Part shown: one piece after another, positions 1 to 10,378 of the stretch
Position numbering within the stretch: position 1 is the stretch's first letter
Layout of the letters: each line of letters opens with the position of its first letter
Source: Kitasatospora paranensis
Lineage (GTDB): Bacteria; Actinomycetota; Actinomycetes; Streptomycetales; Streptomycetaceae
Direction of reading: 5' to 3'
Length of the DNA stretch: 64,000 nucleotides
Assembly (NCBI RefSeq): GCF_039544005.1
Contig: NZ_BAABKV010000001.1
Location: 1,488,001 to 1,552,000 of the forward strand
The notes under the pieces: model-generated
What the model saw: the letters and a program-made list of their open reading frames with translations, nothing else
Databases searched by the model: none
Told to the model about the DNA's origin: nothing
Made by a program: the position numbers and the translations under genes

Positions 1-276
1 GCCGGGGCCGGCAGCGCCCCCATCTTCCACCGGGATGTCAGGAAAAGTGCGGAACGCGCGAGATGTCGCTTCCGGTCGGGCCGGACGGTGGTGGGCCACC
101 GGGCGGCAGCCGGCAGGTCGGACGCGTGCCCGGACGCTCCCCCGGCCGGACGAGGATCGCGTCCCGTCGGGCGCCACCGACCGGGCCGTGGCCGGGCGGG
201 CGCGTAAATGGATCGATCGGTCCGCCCCGGCCTCCTACAGTGGCGGGGTCCCCGCCCCCGCCGACCGGAGCCGATC
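1..276. other. no supported gene upstream of the RNA ligase
   Basis: Frames that are open across this stretch run on into the antisense or alternative frames of the RNA ligase gene and show no protein-like composition. A weak GGAG lies at about 267-270, just before the ATG at 277. I see no convincing -35/-10 pair. Confidence 0.4.
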
Positions 277-2067
277 ATGCGCGTGCCCTACCCGCGGACC
301 CCGCACCTGCCGTGGTCGCCCGGGGCGAGCGCCGACGACGTCCGGGCCGACGGGGTGTCAGGCCTGCGCGGGTGCGAGGTGGTCGTCACCGAGAAGCTCG
401 ACGGCGAGAACACCACCCTCTACCGCGACGGCCTGCACGCGCGCTCCCTGGACTCCGGCCACCACCCGTCCCGGACGTGGGTGAAGGCCCTCCAGGGGCG
501 GATCGGCAACGGGATCCCGGCCGGCTGGCGGATCTGCGGGGAGAACATGTTCGCCCGCCACTCGCTCGCCTACCGCGACCTCGACTCCTGGTTCTACGGC
601 TTCTCCGTCTGGGACGAACGGGACACCTGCCTCGGCTGGGACGAGACCGAGCGCTTCCTGCGGCGCCTCGGCGTTCCGGTGCCGCCCGTGCTGTGGCGCG
701 GAGTCCTGGACGAACGGGCGCTGCGGGCCCTCACCGTCGACACCGAGCGGCAGGAGGGCTACGTCGTCCGGCCCGCCGGCGCCTTCCGCCGCGCGGAGTT
801 CGCCGGGCGCGTCGCCAAGTGGGTCCGCCCCCGGCACGTCACCACCGGCACGCACTGGATGCACACGGCCGTGGTGGAGAACGGGCTCGGACCGGCCGCC
901 GCGCTGTGGACCGTCCGATCCGGCGGGACGGCCGACCTCCCCGCCCTGCTCGCCATCGCGGGGTACCCGCGCGGCGCCGGCGACACACCGGAGACTTCGG
1001 CCCCCGCGACCGCAGCGGCCGTCGCGGCCGTCGCCGACGTGTCGGCCCGACTCGACACGCTGGGACGGACCGGCGACGCACGGCTCGCCGGAGTCCTCGC
1101 CGCCGCCCTGCACGCCACCCGGCGCGAAACGCTCGCCCCGCGGCTCGCCGCCCCGCTCGGGACACCGGTGGCCCGCCGGGTCGCGGACCTCGTCGGCCTC
1201 CACCCCCGGCTGCACCTGCCCTACCCGGACGACGACCGGCGCACCGGGCTCGTCCGGCTGTCCGCCGCGGCCGATCTCGGCGTGCTGCACGCCGTGGCGG
1301 CGGCCGTCCTCACCGGCCGGACCGGCGCCGATGCCGACGAGGCCCGCGGCCAGGTCGACTGGTCCGCCCTGCACGCCGAGGACGCCGGCCTGCTCACCAC
1401 CGGCACCGGCACCGCGCACCCGCTCGCCCGGCTCCGCAGCGGCCTGCGCGAGGCACTCGCCGACCTGCCGCCGGCCGCCGCCGAGCGCTGCTGGGCGGAG
1501 GCCCGTGAGGCGTACGCCCTCGGCCGGATCAGCGGGACCGAGGAGGCGGTGGCGGCCACCTGGCGCTGGCGCTCCGGCGCGTTCCCGCAGCTGGTGCAGC
1601 TGACCGGCCCGGCCGGCAGCGGCAAGAGCCGGCTCGCCGCCCGGCTGCCCGGCATGCACACCCGGATCGGTCTCGACGAGCTGCGCGCGGCCCGCGGCGA
1701 CCGCGCCGACCAGCGCGCCAACGGCGACGTCCTGCGCGAAGGGCTCGACCGCCTCGACCGGGCCCTGACCGCCGGCGCGGTCGTCGTCTGGGACGCGACC
1801 TCGCTCAACCGCCACCAGCGCTCCCTGGTGCTGGCCGTGGCGCGCCGCCGGGACGCCCTGGTCACCCAGACCGTGCCGCTCGTCGACCCGGACGAGCTGC
1901 TGCGGCGCAACGCCCTACGGCCGCACCCGGTGCCCGCCGCCGTCCTCACGGACCAGCTGCGCCGCTTCGCGCCGCCCTACCCGGGCGAGTCGCACCGCAC
2001 CTGGTACGTCGGGGCGTCCGGCACCGTCGACGACACCGCAGGCACACTCGACGCGGAGGACCCGTGA
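277..2067 (+). CDS. RNA ligase fused to polynucleotide-kinase-like domain
   Basis: Predicted RNA end-healing and sealing enzyme of about 596 residues. The N-terminal half is a Rnl/DRB0094-type nucleotidyltransferase: motif I is EKLDGEN with the adenylated lysine at about K40, motif IV is EGYVVRP around residue 160, and motif V is AKWVRP around K181. A helical linker follows. The C-terminal part is a P-loop kinase with GPAGSGKS at about 444-451 and a [11 protein letters not shown] segment like that of T4-Pnkp-type polynucleotide kinases. I chose the ATG at 277 because ligase homology begins there; the frame extends 69 bases upstream with low-complexity Arg/Pro sequence. Its stop overlaps the start of the next gene, so the two are almost certainly co-translated as an RNA-repair cassette. 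The family assignment is strong; the RNA substrate is unknown. Confidence 0.85.
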   Translation: MRVPYPRTPHLPWSPGASADDVRADGVSGLRGCEVVVTEKLDGENTTLYRDGLHARSLDSGHHPSRTWVKALQGRIGNGIPAGWRICGENMFARHSLAYRDLDSWFYGFSVWDERDTCLGWDETERFLRRLGVPVPPVLWRGVLDERALRALTVDTERQEGYVVRPAGAFRRAEFAGRVAKWVRPRHVTTGTHWMHTAVVENGLGPAAALWTVRSGGTADLPALLAIAGYPRGAGDTPETSAPATAAAVAAVADVSARLDTLGRTGDARLAGVLAAALHATRRETLAPRLAAPLGTPVARRVADLVGLHPRLHLPYPDDDRRTGLVRLSAAADLGVLHAVAAAVLTGRTGADADEARGQVDWSALHAEDAGLLTTGTGTAHPLARLRSGLREALADLPPAAAERCWAEAREAYALGRISGTEEAVAATWRWRSGAFPQLVQLTGPAGSGKSRLAARLPGMHTRIGLDELRAARGDRADQRANGDVLREGLDRLDRALTAGAVVVWDATSLNRHQRSLVLAVARRRDALVTQTVPLVDPDELLRRNALRPHPVPAAVLTDQLRRFAPPYPGESHRTWYVGASGTVDDTAGTLDAEDP

Positions 2068-4963
2068 TGCGCACCAGCGAGGAGATCTACCACCGGGTGC
2101 GGTGGGACGCCCGGTTCGACCCGGCACGGTTCGTCCTGGGCGTGCAGCAGCGCGGCGCCCAGCCCAAGCGCGTCCCACTGGACGCCTTCACGCCCGGCGG
2201 CGAGATCCCCTGGCACCGGGTGCTGTTCGTGGAGGCCGACGGGGAGACCGTGTGGGACCGTGCCGCGGGCATCGACCGCCTCGACTCCTGCACCGCGGGC
2301 GCGCCACCGAGCAGCGGCGCCTGCCCGCGCCGTTCTTCACCGCGCGGACGCCGCACGTCTGGCAGAGCGGCGGCTGGCAGCCCGTCGCCGACGCGACGAC
2401 CCGCCCGGTGCCCACCGGCGGCCTGCGCGTGCTCACCTGGAACACCCTCTGGGACCGCTACGACCACGACCGGATCGACACCGCCCGGCGCCGCCCGCTG
2501 CTGCTCGAAGCCCTCGCGGCCGCCGACGCCGACATCATCGCCCTCCAGGAGGTCGAGGCAGGGCTGCTCGCCCTGCTGCTGGACGCCCCCTGGGTCCGGC
2601 ACGGCTACGCCCTCAGCACCGACCCGCACGGCCGGGACGTCGACGACTTCGGGCTGCTGCTGCTCAGCCGGCTGCCCGTACTGGAGGCCGGACTGCACCG
2701 CCTCGCCCCGCACAAGGCCGTCGCCGCCGTCACCGTCCGCTCCGCCGACGGCCCGCTGACCGTCTGCGCCACCCACCTCAGCAGCGACCACTCGGACGAC
2801 GGCCCGGCCCTGCGGCGCGCCGAACTCGCCCGCGTCGCCGAAGGGCTGGCGGGCCTCGACGGCGAGGCCCTGCTCGTCGGCGACCTCAACGACGGCCGGG
2901 ACGGCCCCGACGGGCCCGCCGCCGTCCTCGGCCTCGCCGACACGTGGTCCCAGGTGCACGGCCCCGCGGACCGCACCCCGACCTTCGACCCCTCCGCCAA
3001 CCCGCTGGCCGCGGTCTCCTCGCTCAGCGGCCGCGCCTCCCGGCTCGACCGGGTCCTGCTGCGCCCCGGCGGCACGCTCCGGGCCCGCCGGGCGGTGCTG
3101 CGCGGCGACCGTCCGACGGCGGACGGCCTGTACGTGTCCGACCATTACGGTGTGGAGGTCGACCTGACGGCGGACGGCGCCGAAGCCGGCGGGGCGTTCG
3201 ACGTCGCGCCGACGGCGCGCACCGCGGTGGCCTGGATCCCGCCCGCGGCGCTGTGGCCCCCGATCCAGGAGATCCGGCAGGCCCACGACCCGCAGATCCA
3301 CCGCTGGCCGCCGCACGTCAACGTGCTCTTCGGCTTCGTCCCCGAGGCGGACTTCGAGCGCGCCGCCCCGCTGCTCGCGGCGGCCGCCGCCGAGGCCGGG
3401 CCGTTCACCGCCCGCCTGGACGGGGTGCGGACGTTCCGGCACCGGCAGGACGCCACCGTCTGGCTGGACCCGGCGGCCGCCGGGGCACGCCCCTGGGCCG
3501 ATCTGCACCGGGCGCTGCTCGACCGCTTCCCGCGCTGCCGGGGCCGCGCCGAGGGCTTCACCCCGCACCTCAGCCTCGGCCGCACCCACCACCCGCAGCA
3601 GGCTGCCGCCGACCTCGCCGCCCGGCTCACCGGCCTGACGGCGGAGATCGGCGAGCTCACGCTGCTCTCCCGCCGCGGCGACGAGCCGATGCGGTCACGG
3701 GCGGTGGTCTCGCTGGGCACGGGCGCCGTCCGCCTGCTGCCAGAGGCCGCCGCCGCCCCGATGCCCGCCGCCGAAGCCGCCCGCCTGGACGACCTGGCGG
3801 CCGACACCGCCCGCCGGATCGCGGCCGCGCTGCCCGAGGCCGCCGTGCACGTCGCCGGCTCCCGCCGGACGGGCTGCGCCCTGCCCGGCGCCGATCTGGA
3901 CCTGGTGGCCGCGGTGCCCGGCGATCCGGCGCCCGCCGAGCTGAGCACCCGGGTGGCCGCGGCACTGCCCGGCGCCCGCCGGATCCGTCAGGTGACCGGC
4001 GCCCGGGTGCCGGGCCTGCGATTCACCGTCGGCGGCCCGGACGGTCCTGATCTCCAGGGCAGCGATCTCCAGGGCGGCGCGCTGGCGGTCGACCTCGTCC
4101 TCGTGCCGACCGGCCCGCTCGACCCGGCCGAGGCCGTGGCCCGCCGCGCGGAGCTCGGCGAGGCCGCCGCCGTCGCCCTGAGCGCGGTCTCCGACGCCGA
4201 CGCCGTCGTCGCCGACGTGGGCGGGGCCCCGGAGGCCTTCCGCCGCCTCGCCCGGGACGTCAAGGCGTGGGCGGCGGCCCGCGGCCTGGACAGCGCACCG
4301 TTCGGCGGCCTGCCCGGCCTGGCCTGGACGGCGCTCGCGGCCCGGACCACGGCCGAGGCCCCGCAGCTCGACCCGGACGGACTGCTGCGGCACTTCTTCG
4401 GCAGCTGGGCCGCCTGGGACTGGCGGGCCCCGGTCGGCCCGCGCGCGGCCGTCCCCGTCCCGGCGGGCGCCGTCGTGATCACCACCCCGACCGCCCCCGT
4501 CCGCTCCTGCACCGCCCAGGTGACGGCCGACGGACGCGACCTGCTGGCCCAGGAGCTCTACCGCGCCTGGGAGATCACCGAGGCGGCCGCGGAGAGCGGC
4601 ACGGACCCGAGGCCCGAACTGCTGGAACCTCCGGCGCTGCACCGCCGGCACGCCGCCTGGGCCGTGGTCACCGTCGCGCCGCCCCGGGCCGGGGACAGGG
4701 ACGAGACCCTCGGCGCCGTCCGGGGCCGGATGCGGGCGCTGCTCGCCGCGCTGCAGGAGGCCGGCGCCACCGGCGTGCAGGCCTGGCCCCGCCCGTACGA
4801 CACGTCCGGCACCGGACCGGTGGTCGCACGCTTCGCCGTCGGCCTCGGCCCGGAGCCGATCGACGCCGACCGTCTGGCGGGCGTCACCGAACGGTGGGTG
4901 CGCGGCCTGCCCGGCGTCGAGGTGACATGGACGGACGGCGGCGGGGTGCCGACCCTGCGCTGA
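2067..4963 (+). CDS. multidomain RNA repair protein (MJ1316 + EEP nuclease + 2H + poly(A) polymerase), one frameshift
   Basis: Domains in order: an MJ1316/DUF504 RNA cyclic-end recognition domain (first ~72 residues, beginning [13 protein letters not shown]); an endonuclease/exonuclease/phosphatase domain ([38 protein letters not shown]); a 2H phosphoesterase (HVNVLF and HLSLGR); and a poly(A)-polymerase-type nucleotidyltransferase ([15 protein letters not shown] and a third acidic residue in AVDLVLVP, with a PAP-central-like region after it). Together about 967 residues. The MJ1316 domain is in a different frame from the rest; the switch is near 2285-2315 and equals one missing base. The ATG at 2067 has GGAGGA six bases upstream; a GTG at 2064 overlaps the ligase stop. 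The domain set suggests trimming or opening of cyclic or phosphate RNA ends plus nucleotide re-addition, complementing the upstream ligase-kinase. Confidence 0.85.
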
Positions 4964-4975
4964 CGGCCTGCGGGC

Positions 4976-5004
4976 TTGATCCACAAGTAATTGAAGACTA
5001 AACT
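4976..5004 (+). promoter_or_regulatory. candidate promoter of the GNAT-OsmC-pirin operon
   Basis: TTGATC at 4976-4981 and TAAACT at 4999-5004 are separated by 17 bases in an AT-rich patch that stands out from its surroundings. AGTAATTGAAGACTAAACT forms a loose inverted repeat around GAAGAC, which could be an operator for a MarR-type redox regulator; that part is inference. Confidence 0.5.
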
Positions 5005-5061
5005 AAAACACAGGCGCCGGACCGGGGCACCGACCGGCCACGACGAGAACCAGGGGAGACC

Positions 5062-5367
5062 ATGAGCACGCACGTGACGGACAACCAGGAGAGCTCGCGC
5101 TTCGAGATCTTCCAGGACGACGAGCTCGCCGGCTTCGCCGAGTACCAGCGCCGCGACGACGCGATCGACTTCGTCCACACCGAGATCGACCCCCGCTTCG
5201 GCGGCCTCGGGCTCGGCGGGCAGCTCGCCCGCGCCGCCCTCGACACCGTCCGGGCGGCGGGCCTGGCCGCCCTGCCGCACTGCCCCTTCATCCGCGGCTG
5301 GATCGCCAAGCACCCCGACTACGCCGACCTCGTCCCCGCCGACCAGCACGCCCGCTTCGGCCTGTGA
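5062..5367 (+). CDS. small GNAT-type N-acetyltransferase (NATD1-like)
   Basis: 101 residues, the usual length of the compact YjdJ/NATD1-like GNAT family. It carries the conserved pattern FEIFQDDELAGFAEYQ, an acidic HTEIDPRFGGLGLGGQL acetyl-CoA loop, and the C-terminal CPFIRGWIAKHPDYADLV. These proteins bind acetyl-CoA, but their acceptors are mostly unknown. The ATG is preceded by GGGGAGA. It is the first gene of a probable operon with OsmC (20 bases downstream) and pirin. Confidence 0.85.
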   Translation: MSTHVTDNQESSRFEIFQDDELAGFAEYQRRDDAIDFVHTEIDPRFGGLGLGGQLARAALDTVRAAGLAALPHCPFIRGWIAKHPDYADLVPADQHARFGL

Positions 5368-5387
5368 CCGGCCGGGAGGACCGCACC

Positions 5388-5930
5388 ATGGACACCACCG
5401 TCACGGACACCAGTACCACGGACGCCGGCGCCACGGACACCACCGTCACCGTCTCCTCGCCGGCCGGTGAAAACGCCGCCGGTGCGCCGCAGTTCGTCCG
5501 CTCGGCGGCTGCCGTCGCCACCAGCACCGGCGACGACTACCGCGTCGACATCCGCTCCGGCCACCACCTGCTGGCCGCGGACGAACCGGAGTCCGCCGGC
5601 GGAGCCGACACCGCCACCACCCCCGTCGGCCTGCTGCTCTCCGCCGTCGGTTCCTGCACCGCCATCACCCTGCGGATGTACGCACAGCGCAAGCAGTGGC
5701 CGCTCGACATCGTCCGCGTCCACCTCGGCTACGAGAAGGGCCCCGACGCCACCGCCCGCATCACCCGGCGCATCGACCTGATCGGCGACCTGGACGACGC
5801 CCAGCGCGCCCGGCTCCTCGACATCGCCGAACGCACCCCCGTCACCCGCGCCGTCCGCGGCGGCACGCCGATCGTCCCGGCCGAACCCCACGGCCCGCAG
5901 CCCGTCCGGGAGCGCAACCACCATGAGTGA
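5388..5930 (+). CDS. OsmC/Ohr-family protein
   Basis: About 180 residues with an OsmC fold: YRVDIRSGHHLLAADEP, the helix SAVGSCTAITLRMYAQ containing the first redox cysteine, and a C-terminal IAERTPVTRAVRGG. In peroxide-reducing OsmC/Ohr proteins this last segment normally has CPV with the second catalytic cysteine; here it is TPV, so thiol peroxidase activity is doubtful. The N-terminus is a Thr/Asp-rich low-complexity extension. I chose ATG 5388 over GTG 5364 because GGGAGGA lies 7 bases before it. The pirin gene starts inside the 3' end (8-base overlap). Confidence 0.8.
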   Translation: MDTTVTDTSTTDAGATDTTVTVSSPAGENAAGAPQFVRSAAAVATSTGDDYRVDIRSGHHLLAADEPESAGGADTATTPVGLLLSAVGSCTAITLRMYAQRKQWPLDIVRVHLGYEKGPDATARITRRIDLIGDLDDAQRARLLDIAERTPVTRAVRGGTPIVPAEPHGPQPVRERNHHE

Positions 5931-6880
5931 CCTCGACCGCCACCCCTCCGCCGAACGCTGCGGCGGCGAGGCCGCCCACGGGCCCGTCCGCGACCTCCTG
6001 CCCGCGCGCGAGACGGCACTCGGCGGCTCCACCGTCGTCCGGCGGCTGCTGCCGTCCATGGGCCGCCGGATGGTCGGAGCCTGGTGCTTCGTCGACCACT
6101 ACGGGCCCGACGACATCGCCGGAGAGCCCGGCATGCAGGTGCCACCGCACCCCCACATGGGGCTGCAGACCGTCAGCTGGCTGCACCAGGGCGAGGTGCT
6201 GCACCGCGACAGCCTCGGCAGCCTGCAGACCGTGCGCCCGTACGAGCTCGGCCTGATGACCTCCGGCCGCGCCATCTCGCACTCCGAGGAATCGCCGCGG
6301 GAGCACGCCCGGTTCCTGCACGGCGCCCAGCTCTGGGTCGCCCTCCCGGACGCCCACCGGCACCGGGAGCCCGCCTTCGAGCACCACGCCGAACTCCCCG
6401 GGTCACCGCCGCCGGCCTCGACGCCCACCTCATCCTCGGCACCCTCGACGGCGCCACCTCACCCGGCACCGTCCACACCCCGATCGTCGGCGCCGACCTC
6501 GCCCTCACCGAGGGCAGCCGCCACCGCCTGCCCCTGGAGCCGGAGTTCGAGTACGCCGTCCTCACCATGTCGGGTCTCACCGAGGTCGACGGCGTCCGCC
6601 TGGAGCCCGGCTCGATGCTCTACCTCGGCTGCGGACGACGCGAACTCCCCTGCACGCCCACACCGACGCCTCCCTGCTCCTCCTCGGCGGCGAGCCCTTC
6701 GAGGAGAAGCTCGTGATGTGGTGGAACTTCATCGGCCGATCCGGCGAGGAGATCACCCAGGCCAGGACCGACTGGGAACAGAGCTCCCGGTTCGGCGAGG
6801 TGCACGGCTACGACGGCGCCCGGCTGCACGCACCGGAACTGCCTCCGCTCCCCCTCAAGCCGCGCGGACGGGTGCGCTGA
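5923..6880 (+). CDS. pirin-family cupin protein (two frameshifts)
   Basis: Pirins are iron-binding bicupins, some with quercetinase activity. The N-terminal cupin has HPHMGLQTVSWLHQGEVLHRDSLGS with the metal-binding His pattern, followed by GLMTSGRAISHSE. The reading frame breaks twice: near 6396-6402 (ELP then VTAAGLDAHLILGTLDG) and near 6645-6650 (RRELP then LHAHTDASLLLLGGEP). Each break is one missing C in a CCCC run. The last part reads VMWWNFIGRSGEEI and ends with TGA at 6878-6880. The repaired protein would be about 319 residues, normal for pirins. It is the third gene of the GNAT-OsmC-pirin operon. Confidence 0.8.
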
Positions 6881-6950
6881 CCTGCGGGTAAGCCCGTACC
6901 GAGGTCCGCGTGAAGGGTCGCAGGAACGACCGGCAAGGAAGCGCCGGACG

Positions 6951-7090
6951 ATGGTCGCGCCGACGACGCGGATCCTCGCGCCGCTCGGCAGCGCCCGCAC
7001 CTGGCTGGAGACGCACAACGCCGCCGTGACCTCCCTCGTCCTCGCCGTGATCGGCGCCCTCCTGCTCGCCGACGGCGCCAGCACACCCTG
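6951..7090 (+). pseudogene. C-terminal remnant of a GAP/Sap-type membrane protein
   Basis: ARTWLETHNAAVTSLVLAVIGALLLADG resembles the final transmembrane segment of GAP-family (Sap) small-molecule exporter-like membrane proteins. No matching upstream domain exists in any frame, so this is a truncated remnant at best. Confidence 0.4.
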
Positions 7091-7479
7091 CCCCGCCCGG
7101 CGAGCGATGTCCCTCATGTCCTTCGAGGACCGGCTCAGCATTCGACAGCCCCTCGCGGCGTGCACGAGGCCGCTGACTCGCCCGCCTTGAGCACGGCTCC
7201 GCCTCACGCGGTGGGGTGCGTCATCGGCCGGGAGCGCCAGAGCTGCCGGCCTGCCGCGCCTGCCCGTCAGTCGTCGCGGGTGCGTTCGGCGGCGAGGCGG
7301 TGCAGGGAGCGGGCGCGGCGTAGGTGGCGGGTGATTTCACCGCCGATGCTGACGCCGACGGGTCAGGCGCACGGCCCCGTTCGGCCAGCTGCGACCGGAG
7401 GCCGAGTTGCACGGACGGATACACGGGTGCGGACGGCGGCGCCTCGGCCGGGGCCGGGGCGGCCACCCGGACGGGCTGG
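7091..7479. other. intergenic stretch with gene debris
   Basis: No complete gene is supported. On the minus strand, about 7355-7268 reads GEITRHLRRARSLHRLAAER followed by a stop, which looks like the tail of a lost gene. The rest is non-coding in composition. Confidence 0.35.
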
Positions 7480-8171
7480 TCATGACAGGTCGGGAACCAG
7501 TCCGACCCGGTGGGCGAGGACGACCGCTTGGACGCGATCACGCAAGCCGAGTTTCGCCAGGATTCGCGACACGTAGGTCTTGACGGTCTCGGGCGTGATG
7601 AACATCGCCGCGGCGATCTCGGCGTTCGATAGCCCTTCGGCGATCAACTGGAGCACCTCCAGCTCGCGGGGGTCAGCACGCGTACGACGTCCTGCCTGGC
7701 AGCCCGGGAGGTGTCGGCCGGTCGCAGGTGCTGGGCGAAGTGGCCGATGAGGTGGCGAGTAACGGCCGGTGCCAGCAGGGCTTCGCCCCGGGCGACGGTC
7801 CGGATGCCATTGACCAGCTCCGCCGGAGGCGCGTCCTTGAGGAGGAATCCGCTCGCTCCGGCACGCAACGCGTCGTAGACGTAGGCGTCGACGTTGAACG
7901 TGGTGACGACCAAGACCCTCAGCGTGCCTTCGGCATCGGGGCCTGCCAGTTGCCGCGTCGCTTGGATGCCGTCGAGCAGGGGCATCCTGACGTCCATCAC
8001 GACCACGTCGGGGCCCAGTCTGCGCGCGGCCTGAACCGCCTCGTGGCCGTTCTCGGCCTCTCCGACGACCTCCATGTCGGGCTGTGCGGAGAAAATGGTG
8101 ACGTAGCCGGTCCGCACCAGCGTCTGGTCGTCGCAGACGAGTACGCGGATCGGTGACGGTGCATCACTCAC
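7480..8171 (-). CDS. NarL/LuxR-family response regulator (one frameshift)
   Basis: The receiver domain starts [17 protein letters not shown] with the phosphoacceptor Asp in [14 protein letters not shown] and the conserved Lys in GFLLKDAPP. The LuxR HTH follows in another frame: [18 protein letters not shown], then [19 protein letters not shown], ending VPDLS. The switch occurs at the CCCCC run near 7665-7670 and equals one missing C. The GTG at 8171 lies four bases after the stop of the histidine kinase gene, so the pair is one operon and one two-component system. Upstream in-frame sequence belongs to the kinase gene. Confidence 0.85.
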
Positions 8172-8175
8172 GGGG

Positions 8176-9390
8176 TCACTCCTGAAGGGTCTTGGCAGGA
8201 ATCGTGGCGCGGACCTCGAAGCCGCCCTCGGGCCGGGGACCTGCCTCCAGTTCACCATCGAGCATCCGCACCCGGACACGCAGCCCGGCCAGCCCCCGTC
8301 CGCCGGCGACCGGTTCCCGCGTGACCGGTACACCGACGGGTCCGTCCGTGGCCACCTCGATCCCGAGCTGCTCGTCGCCGTACCGCAGCAGGACGCGGGT
8401 CGGTTTCCCGGGCGCGTGCTTCAGGGCGTTGGTGAGCGTCTCCTGCACCACCCGGTACGCGGCCAGCTCCACGTCCACGCCCTGCGGCCGCCGCTCGCCC
8501 TGCTCACTGAACTCGACCGGCTGACCCGACTTGCGGGCCCGCTCCACCAGGTCCCCCACCCGTCCCAGGGTGGGTGCCCGGTCCGCGCGCGCCGGGTCCG
8601 CGGGCGCCGACTCTCCTGTGGCCTCCAGGACACCGAGCAGGTAGCGCAGTTCGGTCAGCGCCCGGCGGCCGGTGTCGCTGACGGCCGTCAGCCCTTCCCT
8701 GGCGCGTTCCGGTGCGGACGTGAGCAGGAACTGCGCCGCGTCGGCCTGGACCACCATGGCCGTCACGTGGTGGGTGACCACGTCGTGCAGCTCGCGGGCG
8801 ATCCGCGCCCTCTCGGCGGCGGTGGCCGCCTCAGCAGTCAGCCGCCGCCGCTCCGCCTCTCCCGCGCGCCGCGTGCGCACCGTACTCCCCAGCATCCGGA
8901 CTGCGACCAGGACCAGGAAGAACGCGAGATAGTCCGGTCCGGACTGCGGTGAACCGAGGCGGTCCAGGGCGACGGCCAGCACGACGTAGCCCGCACCCGC
9001 CACGGCGGCCAGGCCGTGGCGGAAGCGGACCTGATGGGCCCCGGCGGAGTACAGGGCCAGATACAACCCCACGCTCGCGAACGTCGTCGCGTAGCCCAGC
9101 GCCTGATGCACCGCGAACGCGCCCGCAATGACGGCCAGACAGGCCGCGGGCCACCTGCGGCGAACTGCCAACGGCAGGGCTTGGGCCAGAACCAGCCCCA
9201 AGCCCACCACGTTCGCCGGCCGCTCGGGCAGATCGCCGATCTGCGCGCCGATGCCGGACAACGTCGGCACGAAGGCCCCCAGGGCGATCACCAGGGCGAG
9301 GACGCTGTCCCTGAGGAGGACGTCCCGCTCCCGCCACCGATCGAGCAACCCCGGGAGCAGCGGAATGCTCCACGGTGACTGACTGGACAT
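8176..9390 (-). CDS. NarL-type sensor histidine kinase
   Basis: About 404 residues. The N-terminal ~150 residues hold several membrane segments (LVIALGAFVPTL, LGLVLAQALPLAV, VGLYLALYSAGA, YVVLAVAL, LAFFLVLVAV). The HisKA_3 box is ARIARELHDVVTHHVTAM with the phosphorylated His. The ATPase domain has VVQETLTNALKHAPG and GGRGLAGLRVRVRMLDGEL. ATG 9390 is preceded by GAGGAAACGG, so the upstream in-frame Met at 9432 is less likely. It forms a pair with the regulator directly downstream. The stimulus is unknown. Confidence 0.9.
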   Translation of the reverse strand: MSSQSPWSIPLLPGLLDRWRERDVLLRDSVLALVIALGAFVPTLSGIGAQIGDLPERPANVVGLGLVLAQALPLAVRRRWPAACLAVIAGAFAVHQALGYATTFASVGLYLALYSAGAHQVRFRHGLAAVAGAGYVVLAVALDRLGSPQSGPDYLAFFLVLVAVRMLGSTVRTRRAGEAERRRLTAEAATAAERARIARELHDVVTHHVTAMVVQADAAQFLLTSAPERAREGLTAVSDTGRRALTELRYLLGVLEATGESAPADPARADRAPTLGRVGDLVERARKSGQPVEFSEQGERRPQGVDVELAAYRVVQETLTNALKHAPGKPTRVLLRYGDEQLGIEVATDGPVGVPVTREPVAGGRGLAGLRVRVRMLDGELEAGPRPEGGFEVRATIPAKTLQE

Positions 9391-9418
9391 CACTTCCGTT
9401 TCCTCCCGTGGATCCGTC

Positions 9419-10305
9419 TCAGCAGCCCGCACGCCGCCGGCTCTTCAGCCCGCCGTTGCGGTGGGCGAGGACGAGCATCCGGATGGCGAGAGCCAGGGCG
9501 GTGAGGACGGGCACCACCGACGCCTCCAGGCCGAAACCGCCACCGGTCAGGAGGGCTGAACCGTGCATGCCGACGGTGAACAGGCCCTCGGGGGCGTGTC
9601 CGGAGACCGGGATGCCGAGCAGTTGCTCTGCGGTGTTCCAGGCGAAGTGCAGACCCGCGACGAACCAGATGCTACGCCGCCACAAGAACGCCGCACCGAG
9701 CAGGGCACCCGCCTCCAGGGCGATCGCCAGTCCGCTCCACGCGTTCGCTCCCGGGGCGCCCAAGTGGGCGGCGCCGAAGAACAGCGAGGTGATCGCGAGG
9801 GCGGCCCGGCTGCCCCACAACTGCTCCAGGGCCTGCAGGGCAAGGGCACGGAACAGCAGTTCCTCGGTGACCGCAGCGCCGATCTGCACCATGACCGCGG
9901 TCCGGACGACCGGCAGGACATCGCTGCCCGCCCAGGAGAACGAGTAGCCTCCGCACACCGTGATCAGGAGAGTGGAGACGAGGACGAAGACCAGGCCTAT
10001 TCCGCCGCCGAGCAGCGCCGCCCGGCCGGCCCCCGCCGGGCGGTCTCCGGCGTGGAGCGTCCTGCCGCACGGTGCATGACCAACCGGTACACGGCCACCG
10101 CGGCGGCCGCGCCCAGCACCGGCACCGGGCCGGGCCCGGTCGCTGTCAGGCCAGAAACCAGGCCGACACCCACTGTCCCCGTCAGCATCCAGCCGATCGG
10201 AGAGCGGACGATCCGGCCGAACCGGCCGAACCGGCCGCCGCGCCCGTCACCGTCCTCGCCCACATCGGAGCCGGTGTCGTGCGGTGTGGCGGACGTCGTA
10301 CCCAT
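9419..10305 (-). CDS. CPBP (CAAX-like) intramembrane metalloprotease (one frameshift)
   Basis: Membrane protease of the Rce1/CPBP family. The conserved motifs are present: EELLFR, FFGAAHLG and HFAWNT. The first ~90 residues (GRIVRSPIGWMLTG, then VLGAAAAVAVYRLVMHR) are in a different frame from the catalytic part; the switch is near 10030-10040 at a GGGG run and equals one missing G. The repaired protein is about 295 residues with roughly seven to eight hydrophobic segments. It lies 29 bases upstream of the histidine kinase in the same direction and may share its transcript. Confidence 0.8.
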
Positions 10306-10378
10306 GGTGGCCTCCCCTGTCGTGGTCGTACCTGCGCCGACCTGACGACCACGCTAGGAATTCGTCGGCGTCCGCGAA

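Noticed and set aside
2285-2315. Programmed ribosomal frameshift in the RNA repair gene
   Set aside because: The same one-base-missing pattern occurs in about eighteen other unrelated genes of the window, so a sequencing error is far likelier than recoding.
4034-4047. Exact GGNCCGNNCGGNCC match
   Set aside because: It lies inside the coding sequence of the RNA repair protein and is about what chance predicts at this GC content; not counted as a regulatory box.
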